DNA of 24,669 bases. It comes from an uncultured Flavobacteriaceae bacterium. GTDB lineage: Bacteria; Bacteroidota; Bacteroidia; Flavobacteriales; Flavobacteriaceae. Positions 7,033 to 14,585 of the stretch are shown in pieces; position 1 is the stretch's first letter; each line of letters starts with the position of its first letter. The position numbers were made by a program, and so were the translations under genes. The stretch spans positions 1 to 24,669 of the forward strand of contig CAMZMA010000223.1 of assembly GCA_947311815.1 (NCBI GenBank), written 5' to 3'. The notes below the pieces were generated by a model. That model was given only the letters and a program-made list of their open reading frames with translations. It was not told the origin of the DNA and ran no database searches.

Positions 7033-7602
7033 TCACTCAATAAAAATACCATATTCACTTAACAATCCTGCTACTCCCTCTTTAGAAAACTTTGCTCCTT
7101 TTAATTTATTTTTCTCAGGATTTATGGTATAATTATAGGATGATGTAAAATTAACCTTTTCTAAATTAGTTCGGTCAAAAATAGCTTGTTTTACATCGCA
7201 ATTATCAAAAACCGAATTCGATAAATTGGTTTCAGTAAAATCTACTTCTTGTAAATTACAGTTGATAAATCTTGTCTTCGTCATTTTTAACTGATAAAAG
7301 GATGAAAATTGCAACTGACAATCTACAAAGTAAAATTGCAGTAAAAAAGTATCACATTCGTTGAATTTTACTCCTAATAGTTTACAGTTTTTAAATTGCA
7401 CATCTTTAAATGCAGTGTCTTTTACAATGGTATTGCTAAAATTACAACCGATAAATTCGCATTCTACAAATTGGATGTTTGATGCATGAATCCCTTCAAA
7501 ATTACAATCTTTAAAAATACAATTATCATACTCTCCTTTGTTGATTTTAGTTTTGGTGAAATCAATTTTTGTGAAAGTTTCTGCATCAAAATAATTAGTC
7601 AT
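7033..7602 (-). CDS. Pentapeptide-repeat protein
   Basis: A 189-residue cytoplasmic protein made almost entirely of pentapeptide repeats of the A(D/N)LXX type, here with many Phe/Leu centre residues and a Cys-rich flavour, e.g. 'FKDCNFEGI', 'FVECEFIGCNF', 'FINCNLQEVDF' and 'FDNCDVKQAIF'. Such repeats fold as a right-handed quadrilateral beta-helix. The C-terminal 'INPEKNKLKGAKFSKEG' cap is shared with many uncharacterised Bacteroidota members. Gyrase-protecting Qnr proteins belong to the same superfamily, but nothing here singles out that function. It lies between the repeat-framed S23-like gene and a heptamer repeat array, and appears to be transcribed alone or from nadC. Confidence 0.92.
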   Translation of the reverse strand: MTNYFDAETFTKIDFTKTKINKGEYDNCIFKDCNFEGIHASNIQFVECEFIGCNFSNTIVKDTAFKDVQFKNCKLLGVKFNECDTFLLQFYFVDCQLQFSSFYQLKMTKTRFINCNLQEVDFTETNLSNSVFDNCDVKQAIFDRTNLEKVNFTSSYNYTINPEKNKLKGAKFSKEGVAGLLSEYGIFIE

Positions 7603-7619
7603 AAATTTTATTTTTTTCT

Positions 7620-7690
7620 TAGAGAGATTGCCCCCTTATTTCGACTTCGCTCAATACAAGCTACGTACCTCATTTCTCACAATGACATTC
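7620..7690. repeat. Probable dispersed repeat remnant
   Basis: This intergenic stretch contains 'ATTTCGACTTCGCTCAATAC', the palindromic 'GCTACGTAC' and 'TTTCTCACAATGACATT'. It resembles the interspersed repeats seen between flavobacterial genes, but no second copy occurs in this window, so the call rests on resemblance only. Confidence 0.35.
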
Positions 7691-7694
7691 TTTT

Positions 7695-7743
7695 CACTAT
7701 TCACTAGTCACTAGTCACTATTCACTAGTTACTAGTCACTAAT
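7695..7743. repeat. Heptanucleotide tandem repeat, unit CACTAGT
   Basis: Seven uninterrupted 7-base units: CACTATT, CACTAGT, CACTAGT, CACTATT, CACTAGT, TACTAGT, CACTAAT. The array ends ten bases from the nadC stop, in the gap before the pentapeptide-repeat gene. Confidence 0.92.
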
Positions 7744-7753
7744 TACGACATCA

Positions 7754-8611
7754 TCAAACTGCTTTTAAGCTTAAATCTAGGTTATAAACCGAATGTGTTA
7801 ATGCTCCTGATGAAATAAAATCTACGCCACAATCGGCATATTTTCTGATGGTTTTATCGGTAATTCCGCCCGAAGATTCTGTGAGACATTGGTTACCGAT
7901 GAGTTTTACTGCTTTACGAGTATCTTCATAATTAAAATTGTCAATTAAAATTCGATACACGCCTTTATTTTCTAAAATCTCTTTGATTTCTTCTAAACTT
8001 CTTGCTTCAACAATTATTTTAATATCTAAATTTTTATCGGCTAAATACTTTTTTGTTTTTGTGATGGCTTGGGTAATTCCACCAGCAAAATCAATATGAT
8101 TGTCTTTAATCATCACCATATCATACAACGCAAATCGATGATTTTCGCCTCCGCCTATTTTTACTGCCCATTTTTCGAGGGCTCTAATTCCTGGTGTGGT
8201 TTTTCGGGTATCTAATACTTTGGTTTTTGTACCTTTTAATAAATCAGCAAAAAAACGAGTTTTCGTTGCAATGGCACTCATCCGTTGCATCGAATTTAAC
8301 ACAATACGTTCGGCTTGTAAAATAGATTGCGATTTACCCGATACATAAAATACAATATCGCCATATTTTACTTTTTCGCCATCATTTATAAGGGTTTCTA
8401 CTTTTAAATCTTCATCTACAGCATTAAAAACCATTTTAGCAAAATCAACGCCTGCTATAATTCCTTCGTCTTTCACCAATAATTTTGCTTTTCCTTGAGC
8501 ATCCGCAGGAATACAAGATAATGAGGTATGATCGCCATCGCCAATATCTTCTCGTAAGGCATTGGCAATTATAATGGCTAATTCTTTATTGAATTGTTCT
8601 TCTGATATCAT
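7754..8611 (-). CDS. nadC: Nicotinate-nucleotide diphosphorylase (carboxylating)
   Basis: A 285-residue quinolinate phosphoribosyltransferase. It turns quinolinate and PRPP into nicotinate mononucleotide with release of CO2, in de novo NAD synthesis. Family motifs are all present: 'AERIVLN' (100-106), 'DTRKTTPG' (134-141), 'GGGENHR' (153-159), 'MIKDNH' (167-172), 'VEARSLEE' (201-208) and 'SSGALTHS' (267-274). The length is standard. No nadA or nadB lies within the window. It shares a 57-base divergent intergenic region with the exported protein at 8669, containing a symmetrical pair of candidate promoters. Confidence 0.97.
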   Translation of the reverse strand: MISEEQFNKELAIIIANALREDIGDGDHTSLSCIPADAQGKAKLLVKDEGIIAGVDFAKMVFNAVDEDLKVETLINDGEKVKYGDIVFYVSGKSQSILQAERIVLNSMQRMSAIATKTRFFADLLKGTKTKVLDTRKTTPGIRALEKWAVKIGGGENHRFALYDMVMIKDNHIDFAGGITQAITKTKKYLADKNLDIKIIVEARSLEEIKEILENKGVYRILIDNFNYEDTRKAVKLIGNQCLTESSGGITDKTIRKYADCGVDFISSGALTHSVYNLDLSLKAV

Positions 8612-8630
8612 TTAAAAGTTTTTAATATTC

Positions 8631-8638
8631 CAAAAATA
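8631..8638 (-). promoter_or_regulatory. Candidate -7 element of nadC
   Basis: On the - strand this reads TATTTTTG, matching TAnnTTTG, 19 bases before the nadC ATG. Together with 8642-8649 it makes a perfect 8-bp inverted repeat around a TAG centre. Confidence 0.5.
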
Positions 8639-8641
8639 TAG

Positions 8642-8649
8642 TATTTTTG
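8642..8649 (+). promoter_or_regulatory. Candidate -7 element of the 8669-10584 gene group
   Basis: TATTTTTG matches TAnnTTTG and lies 19 bases before the ATG at 8669. It mirrors the nadC element on the other strand. Confidence 0.5.
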
Positions 8650-8668
8650 ACAAAACCCTTTAAATTCT

Positions 8669-9463
8669 ATGAAAATAAATCAATTTAAACTTCTTTTATT
8701 TTTTTTATTTGTCGCTTACTCTAGTTATTCTCAAAAAAAAGAATATTACTTAGATGAAAATATGAAAGAAATTACTCCTCATTTTTATTTAGAGAAATGT
8801 TCTTCTAGAGTGTTAAAATGTCTTGATTTTAAAACAGGTAAAGAAATTATTCACAAAGTTGTTTTTCGATTTAAGTTTGGTTCAGTTAAAAAAATCGGTT
8901 ATAAACAAATTAAAGCATTATTATCAAAAACCTCCAATAAGGCAATTAGCTTAAATGCAATTATCATGATAACCTATAGAGATAGCTTGTATGATTTTAA
9001 AGCAAGAGAAAGAAATTACAAAAAACATATTTTAAAACACGACTCTGTTAAACACGGACCTTTTAGTTTAAGAAAATTCGACTATTCAAGAAAAAAGTGG
9101 ATAAAAAGACAACAAAAATGTGTAAAAAGATATAAAAAATTAAACGCTGAAACTTTTTATATTTATAAATACGATTATGGTTCTATAAAAACATACCCAA
9201 ATTTACATTGGATTAAAGATAGAGGGATGTTTAAAAATACATTTTTTAAAATAATGTATAATAGTAATTTTGTTGTAATTAAACCAAATGGAGAGTACTT
9301 TATTAGTGGCGGACATTTACAGGATAAACTCTTAAAAAAATTAGTAAAAAACTCCGACTGGACACCGTTTAAAAAAGATTGGCAAAATTCATATCAATCA
9401 TTGCATAGAGAAGGTTACGGAGTCTTTGAAAAAGAACACTATCACAAACCTCATTGTTTTTAA
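8669..9463 (+). CDS. Exported protein of unknown function
   Basis: This 264-residue protein has a Sec signal peptide over residues 1-21 (hydrophobic 'LLLFFLFVAYSSYSQ'). The mature protein is strongly basic and rich in Lys and aromatic residues ('YKKHILKHD', 'KWIKRQQKCVKRYKK'). It has a few Cys (about 43, 50 and 150, plus one at the very end) and a His-rich C-terminus, 'KEHYHKPHCF'. No lipobox, membrane helix or known catalytic motif is visible. Only one base separates its TAA from the rlmH ATG, so the two are probably translated from one mRNA, though a functional link is not implied. I do not recognise the family, and it may be lineage-specific. Confidence 0.85.
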   Translation: MKINQFKLLLFFLFVAYSSYSQKKEYYLDENMKEITPHFYLEKCSSRVLKCLDFKTGKEIIHKVVFRFKFGSVKKIGYKQIKALLSKTSNKAISLNAIIMITYRDSLYDFKARERNYKKHILKHDSVKHGPFSLRKFDYSRKKWIKRQQKCVKRYKKLNAETFYIYKYDYGSIKTYPNLHWIKDRGMFKNTFFKIMYNSNFVVIKPNGEYFISGGHLQDKLLKKLVKNSDWTPFKKDWQNSYQSLHREGYGVFEKEHYHKPHCF

Positions 9464-9464
9464 A

Positions 9465-9938
9465 ATGAAAATAAAACTACTCGCCATTGGTAAAACAGAT
9501 GATAAAAACCTTATTAAACTCATCGAAACCTATCAAAACAGGTTAAAACATTATATAAAATTTGAGTTAGAGATCATTGCTGACCTTAAAAACACTAAGA
9601 ATTTAAGCGAAACGCAACAGAAAGAAAAAGAAGGCGAACTGCTATTAAAAAAACTACAAAATACGGATGTTTTGGTATTATTAGATGACAAAGGCAAACA
9701 TTTCACATCGATAGAATTTTCTAAATATCTACAAAAAAAGATGAATTCGGGCATCAAACAATTGGTATTGGTTATTGGCGGTCCTTACGGATTTTCGGAT
9801 GCCGTTTATAAAAAATCAACAGGAAAAATATCGCTTTCTAAAATGACTTTCTCACATCAAATGATTCGACTTTTTGTAGTAGAACAACTTTATCGTGCAT
9901 TTACAATTTTAAAGAACGAACCTTATCATCATGAATAA
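9465..9938 (+). CDS. rlmH: 23S rRNA (pseudouridine1915-N3)-methyltransferase
   Basis: A 157-residue SPOUT-class methyltransferase that methylates pseudouridine 1915 of 23S rRNA on the assembled ribosome. Motifs are clear: the SAM-binding knot 'LVLVIGGPYGFSDAVY', then 'ISLSKMTFSHQMIRLFVVEQ', and the invariant C-terminus 'ILKNEPYHHE'. The ATG at 9465 is chosen because the protein then opens 'MKIKLLAIGKT', the family start; an upstream in-frame start at 9426 would overlap the previous gene. The length equals the family norm (~155). Confidence 0.97.
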   Translation: MKIKLLAIGKTDDKNLIKLIETYQNRLKHYIKFELEIIADLKNTKNLSETQQKEKEGELLLKKLQNTDVLVLLDDKGKHFTSIEFSKYLQKKMNSGIKQLVLVIGGPYGFSDAVYKKSTGKISLSKMTFSHQMIRLFVVEQLYRAFTILKNEPYHHE

Positions 9939-9974
9939 CTCACGTAACGAGCTTTTGTATTCAATCTAATTGAT

Positions 9975-9982
9975 TAGTTTTG
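9975..9982 (+). promoter_or_regulatory. Candidate -7 element of rdgB
   Basis: TAGTTTTG matches TAnnTTTG, 20 bases before the rdgB ATG. A TTTTG lies upstream (9954-9958), 16 bases away, as a possible -33 element. This is the best two-part promoter candidate in the window. Confidence 0.55.
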
Positions 9983-10002
9983 TCTTATAATTTTTCTGAT
10001 AC

Positions 10003-10584
10003 ATGAAACTCGTATTTGCAACCAACAACCAACATAAATTATTAGAAGTACAAAAAATGCTTCCAAAACAGATTACTTTATTAAGTTTAAAAGATATCAA
10101 TTGTTTTGATGATATCGAAGAAACCGCAACTACTTTAGAAGGAAATGCACAAATTAAAACCGATTATATTGTCGATAATTTTAATAAAAATTGTTTTGCA
10201 GACGATACAGGTTTAGAAGTCACAAGTCTTAACAATGCACCAGGAGTGTATTCGGCTCGTTATGCAGGAATTGAAAACGATTCTGAAAAAAACATGCAAA
10301 AACTTTTAAAAGAATTGAAAAATATAACCAACCGAAAGGCGCAATTTAGAACCGTAATTTCACTTTTTATTGATAAAAAACAGTACTTTTTTGAAGGTAT
10401 TTGTAAAGGCACTATTTTAACCGAAAAACAAGGAGAAAAAGGTTTTGGTTACGATCCTGTTTTTCAACCTGATGGGTTTAATAAATCGTTTGCAGAAATG
10501 ACATCCGAAGAAAAAAACAAAATTAGCCACAGAGGAATCGCTATTAAAAAACTGGTCGATTTTTTAACAAATTACGCAGAATAA
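10003..10584 (+). CDS. rdgB: Non-canonical purine NTP pyrophosphatase (RdgB/HAM1)
   Basis: A 193-residue cytoplasmic house-cleaning enzyme that hydrolyses ITP, dITP and XTP to the monophosphate plus pyrophosphate, keeping damaged purines out of nucleic acids. Family motifs in order: 'FATNNQHKL' (5-13), 'TLEGNAQIKT' (44-53), 'FADDTGLEV' (65-73), 'PGVYSARYAG' (80-89), 'GFGYDPVFQP' (147-156) and 'SHRGIA' (176-181). The length is normal. The permease gene begins directly after its stop codon, so the two may be co-transcribed. Confidence 0.97.
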   Translation: MKLVFATNNQHKLLEVQKMLPKQITLLSLKDINCFDDIEETATTLEGNAQIKTDYIVDNFNKNCFADDTGLEVTSLNNAPGVYSARYAGIENDSEKNMQKLLKELKNITNRKAQFRTVISLFIDKKQYFFEGICKGTILTEKQGEKGFGYDPVFQPDGFNKSFAEMTSEEKNKISHRGIAIKKLVDFLTNYAE

Positions 10585-11616
10585 TTGAGCTCAAATAAAA
10601 CATACAAAATACCTTTTTTACTTTTATCAGTTTTACTGATAATTTTAACATTTGTAAACGTTAGTTTAGGTTCTGTTACAATTCCGTTTCAAGATGTTGT
10701 TGCTATTTTTTTTGGTGATGATACTATCAAAGAAAGTTGGCAAACCATCATTTTAAATTTTAGAGTACCAAAAGCCATTACCGCCATTTTAGTTGGTTCT
10801 GGTTTATCAATTAGCGGATTATTAATGCAAACCTTGTTTAGAAATCCGCTTGCGGGCCCCTTTGTATTAGGAATTTCATCAGGAGCAAGTTTGGGCGTTG
10901 CGCTGTTAATTTTAGGATCATCATTATTTGGAGGCGTTTTTATGTCGTTTGCTTTTTCTAATTGGGCATTAACAATTGCAGCAAGTACGGGGTCTTTTTT
11001 AGTGCTTTTTGCTGTAATTATTGCTGCACAAAAAGTACGAAATACCATGTCTATTTTAATAATCGGACTTATGTTTGGTAGTGTAACCGCTGCTGTAATT
11101 AGCGTACTTGCCTATTTTAGTGAAGCCGAACAAATACAACAATACATGTTTTGGAGTTTTGGTAGTTTGGGTAATTTATCATGGCAAGAAATTGGTGTTT
11201 TTTTAGTTATTTATCTCATCGGAATAATAGCAACCTTTTCGATTATAAAACCGTTAAATAGTTTTTTATTAGGCGAAAACTATGCAAAAAGTCTGGGTAT
11301 CAATATTAAAAAAAACAGAAATATTATTTTACTTATTACCAGTTTATTAACAGGTGTTATTACTGCTTTTTCTGGCCCAATTGCTTTTATAGGATTAGCA
11401 GTACCACATATTACAAAATTGATTTTTACGACCTCAAATCATAAAATATTAGTGCCAGCAGTAGCTATTTTAGGTGCTATTATTTTATTAATTTGCGATA
11501 CCGTTGCACAATTACCAACGAGCGAATATACCTTACCAATTAACGCAATTACCTCATTATTTGGCGCTCCTGTGGTAATTTGGTTATTGGTAAGAAAAAA
11601 GAAAATGTATATTTAA
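10585..11616 (+). CDS. FecCD-family ABC transporter permease (iron/siderophore/cobalamin type)
   Basis: A 343-residue inner-membrane permease of the BtuC/FecCD/FhuB family, with about ten hydrophobic segments. Diagnostic stretches are 'RVPKAITAILVG' (60-71), 'RNPLAGPFVLGISSGAS' (86-102) and 'GPIAFIGLAVPH' (264-275), the cytoplasmic loop that meets the ATPase. The C-terminus 'PINAITSLFGAPVVIWLL' is also typical. The start is a TTG directly after the rdgB TAA; no ATG exists upstream in frame. The partner ATPase is at 11930, after an unusual 313-base gap, and no periplasmic substrate-binding protein gene is nearby. The substrate cannot be told from the sequence. Confidence 0.93.
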   Translation: MSSNKTYKIPFLLLSVLLIILTFVNVSLGSVTIPFQDVVAIFFGDDTIKESWQTIILNFRVPKAITAILVGSGLSISGLLMQTLFRNPLAGPFVLGISSGASLGVALLILGSSLFGGVFMSFAFSNWALTIAASTGSFLVLFAVIIAAQKVRNTMSILIIGLMFGSVTAAVISVLAYFSEAEQIQQYMFWSFGSLGNLSWQEIGVFLVIYLIGIIATFSIIKPLNSFLLGENYAKSLGINIKKNRNIILLITSLLTGVITAFSGPIAFIGLAVPHITKLIFTTSNHKILVPAVAILGAIILLICDTVAQLPTSEYTLPINAITSLFGAPVVIWLLVRKKKMYI

Positions 11617-11929
11617 TATCCTTTGTTCTTTGGACATTTCTCTGAAGGAAAAAGAATTAAAAAGATTGAAGACTAAATAGTAGTGTCCGACTATAGACGT
11701 AAGACCGTTTCACTATTAGACGAAAGATAAAAGACTTGAACATAATTACATAACAAACAGTTGTTTAAAAATTATTCTTATTAAGAAAACAGAAAATTAA
11801 AAAAACAGAAAAAGCAAGGTATCTATTTAAAAAAAGATTTTAAAACTCCTATTAAATATAACCTTTTAGAATTGTTGTAAATTTTAATCGAACAACAATA
11901 AATATGAAACAAATAAATAGTGAAAATTA
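11617..11929. other. Repeat-bearing gap between permease and ATPase genes
   Basis: No plausible gene is seen in this 313-base stretch. It is AT-rich with stops in all frames. It contains a 7-base-period repeat (11689-11737) and, at its right end, a repeated 'AGTGAAA' motif (11919-11937) that runs into the start of the ATPase gene. No clear terminator was found, so read-through from the permease gene is possible. Confidence 0.6.
11689..11737. repeat. Very degenerate heptanucleotide repeat, unit around GACTATA
   Basis: It can be parsed into seven 7-base units: GACTATA, GACGTAA, GACCGTT, TCACTAT, TAGACGA, AAGATAA, AAGACTT. The 7-base rhythm is visible, but the units are weakly conserved. Confidence 0.55.
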
Positions 11930-12730
11930 GTGAAATCTGTGTCTAAACATATCATCCTAAAAACCGAAAACTTAAGCATCGGTTATCCACAAAAAAAGCA
12001 AGATAAAATCATTGCTAAAAACATTCATCTTTCTATCGAAAAAGGGAAATTTGTGGCGTTGTTGGGTAAAAATGGTATTGGAAAATCTACGTTATTACGA
12101 ACCTTAGCAAAGGTGCAACCTCCTTTGGATGGTAACATTTTTATCAACAAAAAAAACCTGACGGAATACAACAATTTAGACTTGGCAACGCAATTGAGTT
12201 TGGTACTAACAGAACGCTTACCAGAAAGTCAATTAACCGTGTTTGAACTCGTTGCTTTAGGGCGACAACCTTATACGAACTGGATTGACACGCTTTCTGA
12301 AAAAGACATTCAAAAAGTAATGTGGGCATTAAAAGAAACAGAAATTACACATCTTAAAAATCATCGATTTTATGAATTGAGCGACGGACAATTACAAAGA
12401 GTTCTTATTGCCAGAGCCTTGGCACAAGATACCGAAATTATAATTTTAGACGAACCTACGGCACATTTAGACATTCATCATACCATAAAAATATTTTCGT
12501 TGCTTCAAAAATTGGTGAAAAACACAAAAAAAACCATTCTCATCTCTACACATGAAGTTAATTTAGCCATTCAATTAGCAAATGAAATGATATTACTATC
12601 CGAAGAGAAGATAAGTTGCGGAACAGCATCAGAATTAATCAAACAAAATGCTTTTGATGATTTATTTCCATCCGATTTAATTAATTTTAACAGAACATTA
12701 GAACAATTTATCATTAAAAAAAGTCATTAG
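11930..12730 (+). CDS. ABC transporter ATP-binding protein (FecE/FhuC/BtuD type)
   Basis: A 266-residue ATPase partner for the FecCD-type permease. The Walker A motif is 'GKNGIGKST' (46-54), the signature 'LSDGQLQR' (150-157), Walker B 'IIILDEPTAHLD' (170-181) and the H-loop H208 in 'STHEV'. 'TVFELVALGRQPYTNW' (103-118) is typical of iron/cobalamin importers. The usual Q-loop Gln appears to be Glu (E95 in 'LVLTERLP'), which may be a clade feature. The only usable starts are GTG at 11930 or GTG at 11939; no in-frame ATG exists before residue 131. The start lies within an AGTGAAA-type repeat. A substrate-binding protein is missing locally. Confidence 0.92.
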   Translation: MKSVSKHIILKTENLSIGYPQKKQDKIIAKNIHLSIEKGKFVALLGKNGIGKSTLLRTLAKVQPPLDGNIFINKKNLTEYNNLDLATQLSLVLTERLPESQLTVFELVALGRQPYTNWIDTLSEKDIQKVMWALKETEITHLKNHRFYELSDGQLQRVLIARALAQDTEIIILDEPTAHLDIHHTIKIFSLLQKLVKNTKKTILISTHEVNLAIQLANEMILLSEEKISCGTASELIKQNAFDDLFPSDLINFNRTLEQFIIKKSH

Positions 12731-12761
12731 TTTTTTATATTTGGCAATACAGAAGAAATTT

Positions 12762-12804
12762 TATCGATTCGAGTGAATTTTATGACTAAAATTTATATCA
12801 AGAA
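12762..12804. repeat. Dispersed intergenic repeat, copy 2 (inverted relative to copy 1)
   Basis: It shares TTCGAGTGAATTTTATGA exactly with the reverse complement of copy 1 at 5007-5057. After a ~10-base internal deletion, the last 18 bases match at 15 positions, ending TATC-AAGAA versus TATC-GAGAA. It lies in the leader of the M28 peptidase gene. Confidence 0.75.
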
Positions 12805-12844
12805 TAAAAATTTCTTTTAATCATTTAAAACTCAATATATTTCG

Positions 12845-13888
12845 ATGAAAAAATTACTTTATTTAACAATGGCGGTGATTGTAGTAAGTTGTGGCGCTGG
12901 TAAAGACTCTTCTTCTAGCAAAAACAACGATAAAAACATTGATCAAGCAGCAAAATATGCGGCAACAATTACGGCAAAAGATTTAGGAAATCATCTTTTT
13001 GTATATGCTTCGGATGCTTTTAAAGGAAGAGAAACAGGAGAACCTGGACAAAAAATTGCGGTAAATTATTTAAAAGATTTTTATGTACATCAAGGAATTG
13101 CTTCTCCTTTAGGAGGCGATGATTATTTTCAAGAAGTGCCTTCTAAGTTCTTAACAAAAAATAGTAGAGGACAAAAATTAAAAGACTCAGAAAATGTATT
13201 GGCTTTTATAAAAGGAAGCGAAAAACCAGATGAAATTGTAGTAATTTCGGCACATTTAGACCATTTAGGTGTTCGAGGAGAAAAAATTTACAACGGTGCA
13301 GATGATGATGGTTCTGGTACAGTTGCCGTTTTAGAAATTGCCGAGGCTTTTCAAAAAGCAACAAAAAACGGACATAGACCAAAGCGTTCTATCTTATTTT
13401 TACATGTAACTGGCGAAGAAAAAGGTTTGTTGGGTTCTAAATATTATTCTGAGCACCCTATTTTTCCGTTAAAAAACACGGTGGTTGATTTGAATATTGA
13501 TATGATTGGTCGTATTGATGCAAGACACAAAGGAAATCCTAATTTTGTGTATTTAATTGGTGCTGATAAATTGAGTTCTGAATTGCATACATTGTCAGAA
13601 AATATCAATAAAAAATACATGAATATTGATTTAGATTACAAATATAATGATGAAAATGACCCAAATCGTTTTTACTATCGTTCTGATCATTATAATTTTG
13701 CAAAACACCAAATTCCGATTATTTTTTACTTTAATGGTACGCATGCCGATTATCATAAAGACTCAGACACACCCGATAAAATTAACTACAATTTACTAGA
13801 AAACAGAGCACGATTGGTATTTCATACCGCTTGGGAAATTGCCAATAGAGAAAATAGATTGGTGGTTGATAAGACTGAAAAAAGGTAA
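12845..13888 (+). CDS. M28-family zinc peptidase lipoprotein
   Basis: A 347-residue metallo-exopeptidase anchored by a type II signal peptide (lipobox 'VVSC', C16) followed by a Ser/Lys/Asn linker. The co-catalytic zinc ligands of family M28 are visible: H137 ('SAHLDHLG'), D154 ('GADDDGSG'), E191-E192 ('TGEEKGLLGS'), D219 ('NIDMIGR') and H304 ('DYHKDSDT'). It probably trims amino acids from peptides in the periplasm or at the cell surface. The gene stands alone, with a repeat-containing leader, and is followed by a strong two-way terminator. An aminopeptidase activity is likely; substrate preference is unknown. Confidence 0.95.
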   Translation: MKKLLYLTMAVIVVSCGAGKDSSSSKNNDKNIDQAAKYAATITAKDLGNHLFVYASDAFKGRETGEPGQKIAVNYLKDFYVHQGIASPLGGDDYFQEVPSKFLTKNSRGQKLKDSENVLAFIKGSEKPDEIVVISAHLDHLGVRGEKIYNGADDDGSGTVAVLEIAEAFQKATKNGHRPKRSILFLHVTGEEKGLLGSKYYSEHPIFPLKNTVVDLNIDMIGRIDARHKGNPNFVYLIGADKLSSELHTLSENINKKYMNIDLDYKYNDENDPNRFYYRSDHYNFAKHQIPIIFYFNGTHADYHKDSDTPDKINYNLLENRARLVFHTAWEIANRENRLVVDKTEKR

Positions 13889-13911
13889 ATAATTCACGAA
13901 CTATTAATATC

Positions 13912-13944
13912 AAAAAAAATCGAGCCAAATAGCTCGATTTTTTT
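13912..13944. terminator. Two-way terminator between the M28 gene and the YceI-ended operon
   Basis: The stem AATCGAGC/GCTCGATT (13918-13925 with 13932-13939) has a 6-base loop, and is extended by an A run on one side and a T run on the other. It therefore forms a stem with a T tail on both strands. It separates the convergent genes ending at 13888 (+) and 13964 (-). Confidence 0.92.
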
Positions 13945-13963
13945 GTTTTTAAAAACGTATTTT

Positions 13964-14584
13964 TTATTTAAATGTAGAAGAAATATGTAACGCAACTTCA
14001 TCCCACGTTTTGCTAATTCCGTCAGCGCCTTTGTGTAATGCAAAACAGGCTTTGTTTAAAGAAGCGATTGCTGTTTCTGCTTTCCATTTCTTTAAATCTA
14101 ACGTAGCTTCTAACTGAAATACATTGTTTTCAATAGTATATGTAAAGGGCATAGTTTCTGTAATTCCGTTCATAGTAATCGTTGCAGTACCAGAAGTAGC
14201 ATCGGTAATCATTAATTTTCCCGATAACAACTCAGTATTATTCATTACTCCAAAAAACAGTTTAATTAATTTAGAATCTCTATCTGCATTACTAGAAAAA
14301 ATACTAGCAACAGGAATAGAAAATTCGGCATTATTTACCGCCTCTTTTATTGAGTTTCCAACACCATTTTTAGTAATGTTTACCGTTTTAAAAGTTCCTT
14401 TTACAGGTTTCTTTTCGGTTGTTTTGTAGGCAGTCCAATTTACTTTATTATTTGCGTTAAATAAAGAATACATTTTTACGGTTTCTTTTACTTCTTTTTT
14501 AACTTCTTTCTTTTTTTCTGATTTACATCCTGTAAAACTGATGGCGAACATCAATACAGATAAAACAAATATTGTTTTTTTCAT
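13964..14584 (-). CDS. YceI-like lipoprotein
   Basis: A 206-residue protein with a type II signal peptide (lipobox 'FTGC', C20) and a Lys/Glu-rich linker (21-37). The domain from about 40 has the YceI-like (lipocalin-like beta-barrel) layout: 'NKVNWTAYKTTEKKPVKGTF' (46-65) and later 'TATITMNGITETMPFTY'. YceI-type proteins bind long hydrophobic chains such as polyisoprenoids in other bacteria; binding here is inferred. It starts one base after the acyl-CoA-binding protein gene, making it the last member of the long rsfS-ftsH-cdsA-psd run. It fits the lipid theme of that run, and a terminator follows. Confidence 0.85.
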   Translation of the reverse strand: MKKTIFVLSVLMFAISFTGCKSEKKKEVKKEVKETVKMYSLFNANNKVNWTAYKTTEKKPVKGTFKTVNITKNGVGNSIKEAVNNAEFSIPVASIFSSNADRDSKLIKLFFGVMNNTELLSGKLMITDATSGTATITMNGITETMPFTYTIENNVFQLEATLDLKKWKAETAIASLNKACFALHKGADGISKTWDEVALHISSTFK

Positions 14585-14585
14585 G

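Noticed and set aside
7033..7602. Quinolone-resistance Qnr protein
   Set aside because: It only shares the pentapeptide-repeat fold. The loops and lengths typical of Qnr are not evident, and the C-terminal cap fits another uncharacterised group.
7695..7743. Possible CRISPR array
   Set aside because: The units are 7 bases with no spacers, and there are no cas genes; it is a simple tandem repeat.
9426..9464. Earlier ATG-like start for rlmH
   Set aside because: It would overlap the end of the upstream gene and add 13 residues absent from the family; the ATG at 9465 gives the normal N-terminus.
10689..11048. 119-codon open frame antisense to the permease
   Set aside because: It is a shadow of the conserved FecCD reading frame with no independent support.
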